A stretch of 24,330 nucleotides of DNA from an uncultured Eggerthellaceae bacterium (GCA_910584145.1 CAJTXX010000033.1:1-24330), one strand, 5' to 3'; numbered from the stretch's first letter, positions 1 through 8,095 are shown. Made by a program: numbers and translations. The notes: generated by a model not told the origin, from the letters alone.

Positions 1-1090
1 GATGGCGAGCCCCATGCATAGGCCGAACACCAGCCCTGAGGCGTAGAACACGCCTTCGGTGAGGCTGCCGAAGGCGCCGAGCGAGCATGCGAGCAGGATG
101 GCGAAGCACGCGATGCCCGCAGCCACCGACACGCCCATGATGCGGATGGGCGCCACGCTGTCCATGAACCGGCCCGAGGTGAGGCGCACCGCGATCATGA
201 CGATAGCGGAGGTGGTGTAGAAGACGCCGGGGTTGCCCACGTGCAGGGAGTTACCTAAGAGCCCCATGTAGAAGATGTTGAACGAGAATGCGGCGCACAT
301 GAGCAGAACGGGGATGGTGCCGGGCAGCGCTGCGGGCTCGAATACGCTGTCGAGCACACGGCGCCAACCGCGCAGCTGCTCGCGCTCGACGGTTTCGGTT
401 TGCTCGACGGCGGCGCGGCCGACCTTGCCCGCTTCCCAACGGGCGCGATAGCCCGAGGTGGCCGGCAGCTTGCGCGGGTCGCGCTCATAGCGCGTGGCGA
501 GGCCCAGGACGAGCGCCAGCAGGCTGCACGCGGTGCAGCCGATATAGAAGTTCTGCGCTGGGTCGGTGGATACGAGGAAGATGGCAAGCGCCGGCCCGAT
601 GGACATGGAGACGGCTTGGCCGAGGCCGTAGTAGCCGATGCCCTCTCCCATGCGCGAGGAGGGGAGGACGTCGGCGGCAGCGGTGGCCGTTGCGGTGGTG
701 GCCGCCGAGAAGCCAGCGCCTTGCAGCACGCGCCAGAGCACGAACACGGCGCCCTCGTTCGCCAGGAGCGGCCCCGTGCAGCCGGCGAACATGATGAGCG
801 CGCCAGCCAGGATGACGAGCCGTCGCCCGTGCAGGTCGACCACCGGTCCGCTGACGATGCGCGCCACCGCGGCTGCCACCGAGAAGCAGAGCGCGCCGAT
901 GCCGGCGAGCCCTGCCGAGCCGCCCATGCGCTCGAGATAGACCGACGTTCCCGCATTCAACCCCTGGCCTACCAAGAACGACGCCATCGTGCATCCTAAT
1001 ATCAGGATGAATATGGGCGACCAGAGCCCTTCGCGCGGTGCGGTGCTCTGGCTGGGGCTAGTATGCGATGCGTTCACCTCGGTTGCCATC
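1..1090 (-). CDS. MFS transporter, 3' end beyond the window
   Basis: The minus strand reads open from ATG at 1090 to the window edge (363 codons, no stop), giving an integral membrane protein with about ten hydrophobic helices visible of the usual twelve. The loop between helices 2 and 3 carries the major facilitator signature (SGPVVDLHGRR, about residues 69-79), and a weaker repeat (SGRFMDS) lies in the second half, after a charged central loop (about residues 175-215). This is the classic 6+6 MFS plan. A purine-rich stretch (AAGAAAGG) lies 8-9 bases before the ATG and supports this start. The gene is divergent from the polysaccharide locus and is probably not part of it. The substrate cannot be told from sequence; drug or metabolite efflux is a common role for such proteins. 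Confidence is high for the family and low for the function. Confidence 0.9.
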
Positions 1091-1174
1091 AGATGCCTTT
1101 CTTGCGGGGCCGCTCTGCGGAGCAGTGGAAACCGTCGTTGCCAGTCTTGTGATAGAATGTTGCGCGCAGGATAG

Positions 1175-1180
1175 ATTATA
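1175..1180 (-). promoter_or_regulatory. Possible -10 box for the MFS gene
   Basis: The minus strand reads TATAAT (preceded by GAA) 85 bases upstream of the MFS start codon. It is an exact -10 consensus in a GC-rich region. The -35 position 17 bases upstream reads CGCCAT, which is a poor match, so the call rests on the -10 box alone. Confidence 0.35.
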
Positions 1181-1295
1181 TTCCGCCGTCGCACGCGATG
1201 GCGGTCGTATTTTGGAGAGCATGGTTCTTGGGATTCTGAACATAGCGGGCACCTCTGCATCCGCCATGAGCGGGTGCGGCAGCCAGATAGTTGTC

Positions 1296-1305
1296 GGGGG
1301 GGGGG
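1296..1305. repeat. Homopolymer of ten G residues
   Basis: Ten consecutive G residues lie about 140 bases before the first NusG-like gene and 205 bases before the divergent MFS start. Runs of this length are known substrates for slipped-strand mispairing. Here the run is intergenic, so a length change would alter promoter or leader geometry rather than a reading frame. Confidence 0.9.
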
Positions 1306-1401
1306 TTCTGAGCAACCGCTTTGGGCGGATGCGGGCCGCTATAGCCGTTCTCGTTGGTGCGCGAGCAGCAACGTAATCCGTAAAGAAGATCGGAGGGGCG
1401 C

Positions 1402-1421
1402 ACACGGACATCTGTCCGTGT
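1402..1421 (+). promoter_or_regulatory. Perfect 9-bp inverted repeat before the NusG-like gene
   Basis: ACACGGACA (1402-1410) and TGTCCGTGT (1413-1421) are perfect inverted copies separated by two bases. As RNA this would form a stable hairpin with a small loop, 22 bases before the ATG at 1444. There is no U run, so it is not a classical intrinsic terminator. It could be a protein operator, or an RNA element in the leader that the LoaP-like product recognises. The structure is seen; the role is inferred. Confidence 0.5.
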
Positions 1422-1443
1422 TCTCGTGCGCGCTGGAGGCCCT

Positions 1444-1995
1444 ATGGCTGCGGTAAGCCGTGTGCGAGATGCCGCTGCGCAGCGCCGCGCTTGGTTCGCC
1501 ATGCGCGTGCAAGAGGGCACCGAGGCCGAGGTGTGCGCCTTCATGCGGGCCGCTATCGCCGATGCAGGCATCGAGGCTGTGTGCGTGGTGCCGCATTCCC
1601 TTATAACCAGACCGGGCACCTGCGAGGCTGGCAGCCTTCATGAGCTGCTGCCGGGGTGCGTTCTGGTCGCAACCGATGACATAGAGCAGATGCGGGCGGC
1701 GCTGGTGCGCACGTCTGCGTTACGCCGCTTATCCGGCAGGCGCGTAGCCTTCGTCCCACTGGCCGACGATGTGGCCGAGTGGGTCGAAAGCTGCGCACAG
1801 GTGGATGGCTGCACCTTCGGCATGTCCGAAGGCTATGACGAGCAAGGCAAGGTGGTCGTGGTCTCTGGCCCGCTCAAGGGGCGCGAGAGCATGATACGCA
1901 AGACGAACCACCGCAAGAAGCTCGCCTACATCCGCATACCCCTCTTCGGGGAGATGGTGGAGGCCGAGCTGGGCCTTCGCTTGGTGCGCAAGTAA
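1444..1995 (+). CDS. NusG/LoaP-like transcription antitermination factor 1
   Basis: A 183-residue protein with the two-part NusG plan: an NGN-like domain (about residues 15-115, beginning AWFAMRVQEGTEAEV) and a KOW-like C-terminal domain (about 135-183, GKVVVVSGPLKGRES). The MSEGYDEQGKVVVVSGPLKG stretch is shared in style with the next gene. Specialised NusG paralogues (RfaH, UpxY, LoaP) bind RNA polymerase and let it read through terminators in long polysaccharide or metabolite operons. The position at the head of such an operon fits that role. I chose ATG 1444 because GGAGG (1435-1439) lies just upstream; an in-frame GTG at 1426 would overlap that site and the inverted repeat arm region. 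The NGN region is divergent: the usual LFPGY/LLPGY motif reads LLPGCVLV. Confidence 0.8.
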   Translation: MAAVSRVRDAAAQRRAWFAMRVQEGTEAEVCAFMRAAIADAGIEAVCVVPHSLITRPGTCEAGSLHELLPGCVLVATDDIEQMRAALVRTSALRRLSGRRVAFVPLADDVAEWVESCAQVDGCTFGMSEGYDEQGKVVVVSGPLKGRESMIRKTNHRKKLAYIRIPLFGEMVEAELGLRLVRK

Positions 1996-2114
1996 CGGAT
2001 ACCCTCTCGCTGTGCACACGCCGCGTCCGGCGCTGTTGGCATGAGGGGATGAATGCGTTGTCGTTTTGAGCTGGCTCGCCGGTATGGCGAAGCTATGCGG
2101 GAGCAGAGGTTCGC

Positions 2115-2657
2115 GTGTGGTATGCGGTGCAGGTGTCCACCGGGCACGAGCAGATGGTGTGCGACATGATCGCGCAGGCGGCGGCCGATGAGGCGTCGCT
2201 GGACGAGTGCTTCGTGCCGACCTATCGCACCGGCCAGAAGCGGGGTGGCGCATGGGAGCCCTGCGAGCGCGTGTTGTTCCCGGGTTATCTGATCGTGGTG
2301 ACGCGACAGATCGAGCGCGTGGAGCGCATGCTGCGCAGCGTGAAGACGTTCACGAGGCTGCTCGGCAACGACAAGGCATTCATCCCCTTGAATCCGGAAG
2401 AAGTCGCCTGGATAGAGGCGTTCACCAGCCGCGACGATTGGCTGGTGGAGATGAGCGAGGGGTATCTGGAGGATGGCCGCGTGGTGGTGACGAGCGGCCC
2501 GTTGGTGAGGCATGAGTACCTGATCGACGAAGTGAACCACCGCCAACGCAAGGCTCGGCTGCGCGTGCAGATGTTCAACCGCACGATAACCGCCGAAGTG
2601 GGCCTGAAGCTTGTAGGGAAGAAGAGCTATCAGAAAAGCATTGGGAAGCACGACTGA
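2115..2657 (+). CDS. NusG/LoaP-like transcription antitermination factor 2
   Basis: A 180-residue NusG paralogue starting at GTG 2115, five bases after AGAGG. The NGN domain (residues 1-115) opens with the typical WYAVQVSTGHE and contains RVLFPGYLIVV at about 52-62, the conserved FPGY segment that packs against RNA polymerase. A KOW-like domain follows (about 121-170, GRVVVTSGPLVRHEYLIDEV). It is closer to the family norm than the preceding paralogue, from which it is separated by 119 bases. Specialised NusG proteins promote processive transcription of long operons, and this one is followed directly by the glycan genes, so it is the better candidate for the operon's own processivity factor. 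The end of the gene overlaps the next start by 17 bases. Confidence 0.85.
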   Translation: MWYAVQVSTGHEQMVCDMIAQAAADEASLDECFVPTYRTGQKRGGAWEPCERVLFPGYLIVVTRQIERVERMLRSVKTFTRLLGNDKAFIPLNPEEVAWIEAFTSRDDWLVEMSEGYLEDGRVVVTSGPLVRHEYLIDEVNHRQRKARLRVQMFNRTITAEVGLKLVGKKSYQKSIGKHD

Positions 2658-3285
2658 CAAGAAGCACCCGAGCACCCGCTTGGGCTACCGCTTCGTGAAG
2701 CGGGCATTCGACCTCGCGTTCAGCAGCGCTGTCATCGCGGTGGGCTTCCTGCCCGCGGTGGTGCTCTCGGCTGCCATCGTCATCGACTCGCCTGGTGCGA
2801 GCCCCATCTATTCCCAGACGCGCCTCGGGCGCGACGAGAAACCCTTCAAGATGTACAAGTTCCGAAGCATGGTGCCCGATGCCGACGAGCTGCTGCCGGA
2901 GCTCGCAGGCAAAAACGAAGCGAGCGGCCCTCTGTTCAAGATGAAAGACGACCCGCGCGTGACCCGTGTGGGCCGTTTCATACGCAAGCACTCCATAGAT
3001 GAGATGCCCCAGTTCCTGAACGTGTTCTTAGGCCAGCTCTCCTGCGTGGGCCCACGCCCGCCGCTGCCCCAAGAGGTAGCCGAGTACACCGAGCGCGACC
3101 GTAAGCGCCTGACCGTGAAGCCGGGGCTGTCCGGCTACTGGCAGATACGCGGCAGGAGCGATCTGTCCTTCGACGACATGGTGAGCCTCGATCTGGACTA
3201 CATCCATGATGCTTCTGTGCTGACCGATCTGAAGGTCATCGGAAAGACGGTGACCATCATGGTGAAAGGCGACGGAGCCTACTAG
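2641..3285 (+). CDS. Membrane phosphoglycosyl transferase (bacterial sugar transferase family)
   Basis: This 214-residue protein belongs to the small monotopic phosphoglycosyl transferases (PF02397; PglC/WcaJ C-terminal type). Such enzymes move a sugar 1-phosphate from a nucleotide sugar to undecaprenyl phosphate at the inner face of the membrane and so start the repeat unit. Seen features are one N-terminal hydrophobic segment (about 24-48), RLGRDEKPFKMYKFRSM (61-77), the Asp120-Glu121 catalytic pair in HSIDEMPQFLNV, CVGPRPP, and the C-terminal KPGLSGYWQIRGRSDLSF. The start is TTG 2641, inside the end of the NusG-like gene; no ATG lies between it and the conserved core, and the ribosome site is weak, suggesting translational coupling. 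The sugar is not readable from sequence; glucose or galactose phosphate are usual. The next gene fits a glucose primer. Confidence 0.93.
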   Translation: MGSTTDKKHPSTRLGYRFVKRAFDLAFSSAVIAVGFLPAVVLSAAIVIDSPGASPIYSQTRLGRDEKPFKMYKFRSMVPDADELLPELAGKNEASGPLFKMKDDPRVTRVGRFIRKHSIDEMPQFLNVFLGQLSCVGPRPPLPQEVAEYTERDRKRLTVKPGLSGYWQIRGRSDLSFDDMVSLDLDYIHDASVLTDLKVIGKTVTIMVKGDGAY

Positions 3286-3287
3286 GC

Positions 3288-4466
3288 ATGGCATCCGGTA
3301 TCCAGCATGTGTTCATCATCGGGTCGAAGGGCATCCCTGCCAGGTATGGCGGCTTCGAGACGTTCGTCGAGAAGCTGGCCGAGCATCAGGCATCTCGAAG
3401 CATCAGATACCATGTGGCTTGCGCGGTAGATGAGATGCCTGACGTGCAGGAGTTCGAGCACAACGGCGCTCATTGCTTCAACATCCGCTGGCGCCCGATC
3501 GGCGCTGCGAAAGCGATAACCTACGATCTCGATGCCCTCAAGTGGGCGCTCGGCTATATCGAGCGCAACGGCATCGAGCATCCCATCATCTATATCCTGG
3601 CGTGCCGCATCGGGCCGTTCATCGGACGCTATGCCAAGCGCATCCATGAGCTGGGCGGCAAGCTGTTCGTGAACCCTGATGGCCATGAGTGGCTGCGCGC
3701 TAAGTGGAGCGCGCCGGTGAAGCGCTATTGGAAGCTCTCCGAGAAGGGCATGGTGAGGCATGCCGATCTGGTCATATGCGACAGCTTGACCATAGAGGCC
3801 TACATCAGGGGGGGATACGCCCGCTACGCCCCGCAGACGACCTATATCGCCTATGGGGCGGATACGCGCGCATCTGCGCTCGCCGATGACGACCCTGCGT
3901 TCACAGGATGGCTGGCCGAGAAGGGCCTTGCACCGTTCGGCTACTACCTCATCGTGGGCCGTTTCGTGCCCGAGAACAACTACGAGGCCATGATCGGCGA
4001 GTTCATGGCATCTGACACGGAGAAGAGCCTCGCTATCGTCACCGATGCCCGAGGGCCCTTCCTCGATGAGCTCGAAGCGAAGCTTCGCTTCTCCGAAGAT
4101 CCCCGCATCAAATTGGTGGGAACGGTCTATGACCAAGAGCTCCTCAAGAAGATACGCGAGAGCGCTTTCGCCTACATCCACGGGCACGAGGTCGGCGGTA
4201 CCAACCCCAGCTTGCTCGAAGCCCTCGCCTCCACTCAGCTGAACCTCCTTCTCGACGTCGGGTTCAACCGAGAGGTAGCCGAGGACGCGGCGCTGTATTG
4301 GGACAAGGGGCGGGGATCTTTATCAGCTTTAATCGCCGGTATTGAGCGGTTCGATACTGATTTGATAAGGCGGTACAGCATGCGATCATCGGATGCGATA
4401 AAAGCTCGCTACTCATGGAACGATATAGCATGTCGTTACGAAGCGTTGATCGAGCAGAGCGTATGA
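3288..4466 (+). CDS. WchF-like rhamnosyltransferase (DUF1972 + GT4)
   Basis: A 392-residue GT-B enzyme. Its N terminus (GSKGIPARYGGFETFVEKL, 12-30) is typical of DUF1972 (PF09314), found in pneumococcal WchF/Cps2T-type enzymes that add L-rhamnose to the primer glucose. The C-terminal half has the GT4 donor-site block HEVGGTNPSLLEALA (about 300-314). The ATG follows the previous stop by two bases. In context it would add the second sugar, using dTDP-rhamnose made by the rml genes at the far end of the locus. From about base 4316 on, the codons switch abruptly from GC-rich to AT-rich within the gene, which looks like a recombination joint near the C terminus. The enzyme family is well supported; the exact linkage is inferred from the family. 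Confidence 0.85.
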   Translation: MASGIQHVFIIGSKGIPARYGGFETFVEKLAEHQASRSIRYHVACAVDEMPDVQEFEHNGAHCFNIRWRPIGAAKAITYDLDALKWALGYIERNGIEHPIIYILACRIGPFIGRYAKRIHELGGKLFVNPDGHEWLRAKWSAPVKRYWKLSEKGMVRHADLVICDSLTIEAYIRGGYARYAPQTTYIAYGADTRASALADDDPAFTGWLAEKGLAPFGYYLIVGRFVPENNYEAMIGEFMASDTEKSLAIVTDARGPFLDELEAKLRFSEDPRIKLVGTVYDQELLKKIRESAFAYIHGHEVGGTNPSLLEALASTQLNLLLDVGFNREVAEDAALYWDKGRGSLSALIAGIERFDTDLIRRYSMRSSDAIKARYSWNDIACRYEALIEQSV

Positions 4467-5653
4467 GATACGTTCAGATAAGCACCCATGCTGATGGATG
4501 GGGAAGAACGCTTCTCTTTGAAAAGCATAAGGAACTGCAATCTCAAGGTCATGAATCATATGTCTTTTGGGCGCGGGGTGCGCATTCTCAAGATGAATAC
4601 ATGAAAAAAATCGCATGGTACCCCGAATCTTGTCTCGACGCCATACTGACACGATTTGACGGGAAGGCTGGGTTTCATTCCAGACATCAGACAAAGAGGC
4701 TTTTGGAGCGTCTGGATAAGATAGCCCCAGATTATGTGCATCTTCATGTTCTCATCGGGTATTATCTTAATGTAGAGATGCTATTTGACTGGCTAGTGGA
4801 GCATGATTGTCAAGTTATATGGACAATGCATGATTGTTGGGCTTTCACGGGGCATTGTATACACTTTACGCAGATCGGCTGTAATCAGTGGTTGACTGGA
4901 TGCGCAAAACGCAGAGCGTGTCCGTCCATCGATAGTTATCCAAAAACATTCTCGGCGAAGAGTGTTCTATGGAACTACGAAGAGAAGCGAAGGATCTTCA
5001 CGTCTCTTCCTGCGGACAGGATGACTCTTGTCGCACCATCTCAATGGCTCGCGAACAATCTAAGACGATCTTTTCTTTCCAAATACGATGTCGTGGTGGT
5101 ACCTAACGAAATCGATCGTTCCATTTTCAAACCGACTGAAGGCTCTTTTCGATCAAGACATGGAATCGAGGATATCTTTACGGTCCTCGCTGTCTCCAAT
5201 GGATGGAGCGAGAAAAAGGGAATAGATGATATCGAAAGACTATCAAGCGACCTTTCTGGCGACGTCGCGCTCGTTGTGGTTGGTTTGAATGCGAAGCAGA
5301 TTAAAAAAATGAGAAAAAAGATAATCGCTGGAAGGGATACAAGGTTAGGCTCGAAGTTGATTCTGCTGCCAAAAACAGATTCTGTCGAGGAGCTGGTTGA
5401 GTTATATAGTGCCGCTGATATCTTTTTTAATCCGACAAAAGAGGATACATATCCAACCGTCAATCTTGAGGCAGAGGCGTGTGGTACCCCTGTTATTACC
5501 TATGATGCGGGGGGATGTTGCGAGACGATCGGGCGAGATGACTCTCTTTGCGTGCGTGATTATGAAGAAGCATTTTCCCATATCACCGCATTGGCATCTG
5601 ACTATTCCGCAGAGCGGTCAGATACCCTAAAGCTGGAACATGATCCTGCGTAG
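4463..5653 (+). CDS. Glycosyltransferase, GT4 family
   Basis: A 396-residue GT-B glycosyltransferase that likely adds a sugar to the growing lipid-linked unit in the cytoplasm. Visible blocks are HLHVLIGYYLN and WTMHDCWAFTGHCIHF in the acceptor half, a central VAPSQWLANN segment, and the GT4 donor-site block EDTYPTVNLEAEACGTPVI near residue 340. The acceptor half resembles the WcaC/WcaL-like exopolysaccharide enzymes. I chose ATG 4463, which overlaps the preceding stop as ATGA; an in-frame ATG at 4415 would overlap the previous gene by 52 bases and lacks support. Several cysteines around residues 136-162 are unusual for the family and may be structural. The donor sugar is unknown. Confidence 0.85.
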   Translation: MRYVQISTHADGWGRTLLFEKHKELQSQGHESYVFWARGAHSQDEYMKKIAWYPESCLDAILTRFDGKAGFHSRHQTKRLLERLDKIAPDYVHLHVLIGYYLNVEMLFDWLVEHDCQVIWTMHDCWAFTGHCIHFTQIGCNQWLTGCAKRRACPSIDSYPKTFSAKSVLWNYEEKRRIFTSLPADRMTLVAPSQWLANNLRRSFLSKYDVVVVPNEIDRSIFKPTEGSFRSRHGIEDIFTVLAVSNGWSEKKGIDDIERLSSDLSGDVALVVVGLNAKQIKKMRKKIIAGRDTRLGSKLILLPKTDSVEELVELYSAADIFFNPTKEDTYPTVNLEAEACGTPVITYDAGGCCETIGRDDSLCVRDYEEAFSHITALASDYSAERSDTLKLEHDPA

Positions 5654-7121
5654 CGTGCGCGGAAATGAGAAAAGTATCGCGGTACTTAGTATCAAGGAGC
5701 CGAGACTGTGGAACGACATTGATTCTTTGATATTGGCGATGCTCTTATCAAAAGAGTTCATTCTTGACTATTTCGGAATCGGGTTATCGCTCAATCTCAT
5801 CATATGCTGCTCTATCTTGATCCGAATTCTTTGCTCTACATGGCGAATCCCTTCTTTCGTATTCTTGTCGATAGGGTTCCTATCTATATTGCTTGCCCTG
5901 AATTACTGCATCGGCGGCAGTCTGGTTGTTTTTATCGGGAACATGTTAAGGGTATTTCAGGTGATTATCTATGCGCTTTATTTGGTCTATCTAAAGAGAG
6001 AGAGGTCTGAATTTCTGAGGAATATGTACGGTAAAGGCGCATACCTTTTCAATGGTGTATTGCTTATCAATCTTCTTGTAATGTATATCCAATATCGCTG
6101 TCCTGGGGCGTTCGTTGCAGTTTCTAATGGGCCAGCGCTTGCTGGCGAAGATCTCATATCTGGTTTATTCGGGTACGGTTCGACTCATGTGGTGGCGATT
6201 TACACGACATTCGTCGTTGTTTACGATATCGATTTGCTAACAAGGATGAAGACGAAAGGTCCCCTGCTTATCTTCACCCTCGTAATGTCTGTGTTGTCAT
6301 TATATATAGCAACGTTGAATGATAATAAAGCGCTATTCTTCTTTCTTCCGCTGGGGGTAATCCTATATGCGATGATATGGGCATCATTCGACTCGCGGCG
6401 GATAAGGGGATTGTTCATTGCGTTTTTCGTAGTCAGCTTGGTTATGATGATTCTGTTCTGGTCGTCAACCTTTTTCCGTAGTTTTGTCGAACAGAATATC
6501 TTCCACTCTATTCATATTGCGATGAGAGCCCTTGAGGAGGGGGCGTACGTCAATGGAAGCGATGAGCGCTTCAAGATGATAGTATTTGCGCTCGGTCATG
6601 AGATGAGCTGGGCTCTCGGTGACGGTTTCGGGCTTGCGGGCATATATCAAGAGGGCTATGTGGGCTTCAATCACTTCGGGATGAGCGACTACGGGTCCCT
6701 CATCGTTCTAGGTGGAATCTGGTTCTATGCTCTGCTCGTTGTTTTTTATACCAAGTCGCTCACATTTGATGTTTTAAATCATCGTAAGAACAAGGGTGTG
6801 ATCGTGTTTGTCATTGTTATTCTGATCGTCGCCTCATCGATGTTCACGCAGATTTTCACACAAGTGAGGATTGCGATCCCCTTTCTGATGCTGGGATACG
6901 CTCTTTACAGTGCATGGACTCACCTATCAAGTGCTTTCATTGCAAAACACGACCCATCTGCAGCCTCCCTGCCAGTAAAACTCGAAGAGCACATGAAGAA
7001 AGCACGAGAAGATGAGGAGGTTTTACGTGTGGGACGGTCGGAGATAAATGTCATTCTCGTAAAAAATATTCTTTCAAAAGATCAGACACTGAAATCTAAA
7101 ACATTCTCATATATCGCATGA
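5640..7121 (+). CDS. Wzy-like polysaccharide repeat-unit polymerase
   Basis: A 493-residue multi-spanning membrane protein with about ten to twelve hydrophobic helices and a larger loop at about residues 280-345 (NGSDERFKMIVFALGHEMSW onward), as in O-antigen and capsule polymerases of the Wzy/ligase superfamily. No other gene in the locus fits the polymerase role, and Wzy proteins are recognised mostly by topology and context. It would join flipped repeat units on the outer membrane face. The ATG overlaps the previous gene by 14 bases. The C terminus ends in a charged tail of about 50 residues (KKAREDEEVLRVGRSE) that is probably cytoplasmic. The gene is AT-rich compared with the flanks. An O-antigen-ligase-like role is the main alternative. 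Confidence 0.75.
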   Translation: MILRSVRGNEKSIAVLSIKEPRLWNDIDSLILAMLLSKEFILDYFGIGLSLNLIICCSILIRILCSTWRIPSFVFLSIGFLSILLALNYCIGGSLVVFIGNMLRVFQVIIYALYLVYLKRERSEFLRNMYGKGAYLFNGVLLINLLVMYIQYRCPGAFVAVSNGPALAGEDLISGLFGYGSTHVVAIYTTFVVVYDIDLLTRMKTKGPLLIFTLVMSVLSLYIATLNDNKALFFFLPLGVILYAMIWASFDSRRIRGLFIAFFVVSLVMMILFWSSTFFRSFVEQNIFHSIHIAMRALEEGAYVNGSDERFKMIVFALGHEMSWALGDGFGLAGIYQEGYVGFNHFGMSDYGSLIVLGGIWFYALLVVFYTKSLTFDVLNHRKNKGVIVFVIVILIVASSMFTQIFTQVRIAIPFLMLGYALYSAWTHLSSAFIAKHDPSAASLPVKLEEHMKKAREDEEVLRVGRSEINVILVKNILSKDQTLKSKTFSYIA

Positions 7122-8095
7122 ATACCAAGCTTTTGTACGTTATCGTTAGTTCACCAGCGGATGTCTATCTAGAACAGGCCTGTGTGTCGATGTATTCCGC
7201 GAAGATGTACGAACCATCTATACGTATCGAGGTTTTAACGGATAACCATACAATAAATACCTTTTCTGAAGCTCGGGAGAAGATGGTTAGCCTTGCTGAC
7301 GAGATCGTATCTGTTGTCTTTCCAGATGATATCGATGCTAAGACTAGATCACGTTTGCTAAAAACAAGCGCACGGCAGCACATAACTGGCGACTATCTGT
7401 TCATTGATACGGATACGATAGTCACTGGCTCCTTGCGGGAGATAGATGATGTTGATTGCGATATAGCTGCTGTAAAGGACATGAATGGTTCGATTCCCTT
7501 CGCGACGAAGGATCATATTGAACGTCGTGTCGGGAAAGTGTTCGACAGTCGCTTCGATGTAAGCGATTTTTATTTCAATAGCGGTGTTATGTATGTGAAG
7601 GACTCAGAAGTTGCCCATGAGTTCTACAGGTCATGGAATCGTAATTACAAGCTATGTGTCAAGAAGGGCATCTTCGTCGATCAACTCTCGTTGGTATACA
7701 CGAATCATATCTTCGAAGGTATTATCAGGCCTCTTGGATCCGCTTGGAATACCATGCTCAAAGTATGCTCCTTGAACCAGATACAGCAAGCAAAGATCAT
7801 ACATTATTTTAATGATGGCTCTGATTTGTCGAAGCTGAACAAGAAGGTGACTTTCGCAGATATAAAAGATAGCGGAGTGCTGAATGAGGAAATCGAGCAG
7901 ATGATAAAAGATCCCTCCAAACTTTTTGTCGATGACCCTCTAGTGATCGAAGCGGCTTATAAGGAGTTTCTGCAGTCGAGTTTTGTGAGAATCACCTATC
8001 GGCTATACGAGAAGAAGAGACTCCTTTTCGTTGAAAGAGCGATCGAGCGTCTATATGAGTTATATAACACTATCAGAGTTGCCCGCAATCGATGA
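7118..8095 (+). CDS. GT8-like glycosyltransferase
   Basis: A 325-residue GT-A fold enzyme. The metal and nucleotide-sugar binding DxD motif is clear: GDYLFIDTDTIVTGSL with Asp97 and Asp99. FNSGVMYVKD (about 153-162) and IHYFNDGSD (about 226-234) match later GT8 motifs. GT8 enzymes are retaining transferases that use UDP-hexoses, including UDP-galactose, UDP-glucose and, in some members, UDP-galacturonate. The ATG overlaps the polymerase stop as ATGA, so the two are translationally coupled. The C-terminal 60 residues are basic and helical, which may hold the enzyme at the membrane. The acceptor and donor are unknown. Confidence 0.82.
   Translation: MNTKLLYVIVSSPADVYLEQACVSMYSAKMYEPSIRIEVLTDNHTINTFSEAREKMVSLADEIVSVVFPDDIDAKTRSRLLKTSARQHITGDYLFIDTDTIVTGSLREIDDVDCDIAAVKDMNGSIPFATKDHIERRVGKVFDSRFDVSDFYFNSGVMYVKDSEVAHEFYRSWNRNYKLCVKKGIFVDQLSLVYTNHIFEGIIRPLGSAWNTMLKVCSLNQIQQAKIIHYFNDGSDLSKLNKKVTFADIKDSGVLNEEIEQMIKDPSKLFVDDPLVIEAAYKEFLQSSFVRITYRLYEKKRLLFVERAIERLYELYNTIRVARNR

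Larger units (their letters stand above)
1091..1443. other. 353-bp divergent intergenic region with G10 tract and stem-loops
   Basis: I see no convincing gene here; the plus-strand open frame through 1068-1376 has no recognisable features. The region holds a possible minus-strand -10 box (1175-1180), an 8-bp stem with one G-T pair (1257-1264 with 1270-1277, loop CATGA), ten consecutive G residues (1296-1305) and a perfect inverted repeat (1402-1421) just ahead of the first NusG-like gene. The plus-strand promoter of the polysaccharide locus should lie here, but I could not identify a clear -35/-10 pair on that strand. Confidence 0.6.

Noticed and set aside
1068..1376. Plus-strand open frame running through the intergenic G10 tract
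   Set aside because: A frame crossing the G10 tract would suggest a contingency gene, but it overlaps the MFS start region, has no ribosome site and no recognisable domain.
1328..1560. Shared ATGCGGGCCGCTAT at about 1329 and 1542
   Set aside because: A 14-base direct match between the gap and the first NusG-like gene is about what chance allows in a GC-rich window of this size.
2019..2032. Short stem CGCCG/CGGCG between the two NusG-like genes as a terminator
   Set aside because: Only five base pairs and no T run; not distinguishable from background in GC-rich DNA.
1091..2114. RfaH-type ops element (GGCGGTAG) near the NusG-like genes
   Set aside because: I did not see this element in the leader or between the two genes.
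3282..4187. Long minus-strand open frame (301 codons) opposite the WchF-like gene
   Set aside because: It is antisense to a clearly recognised glycosyltransferase, has no recognisable motifs, and such shadows are common in GC-rich genes.
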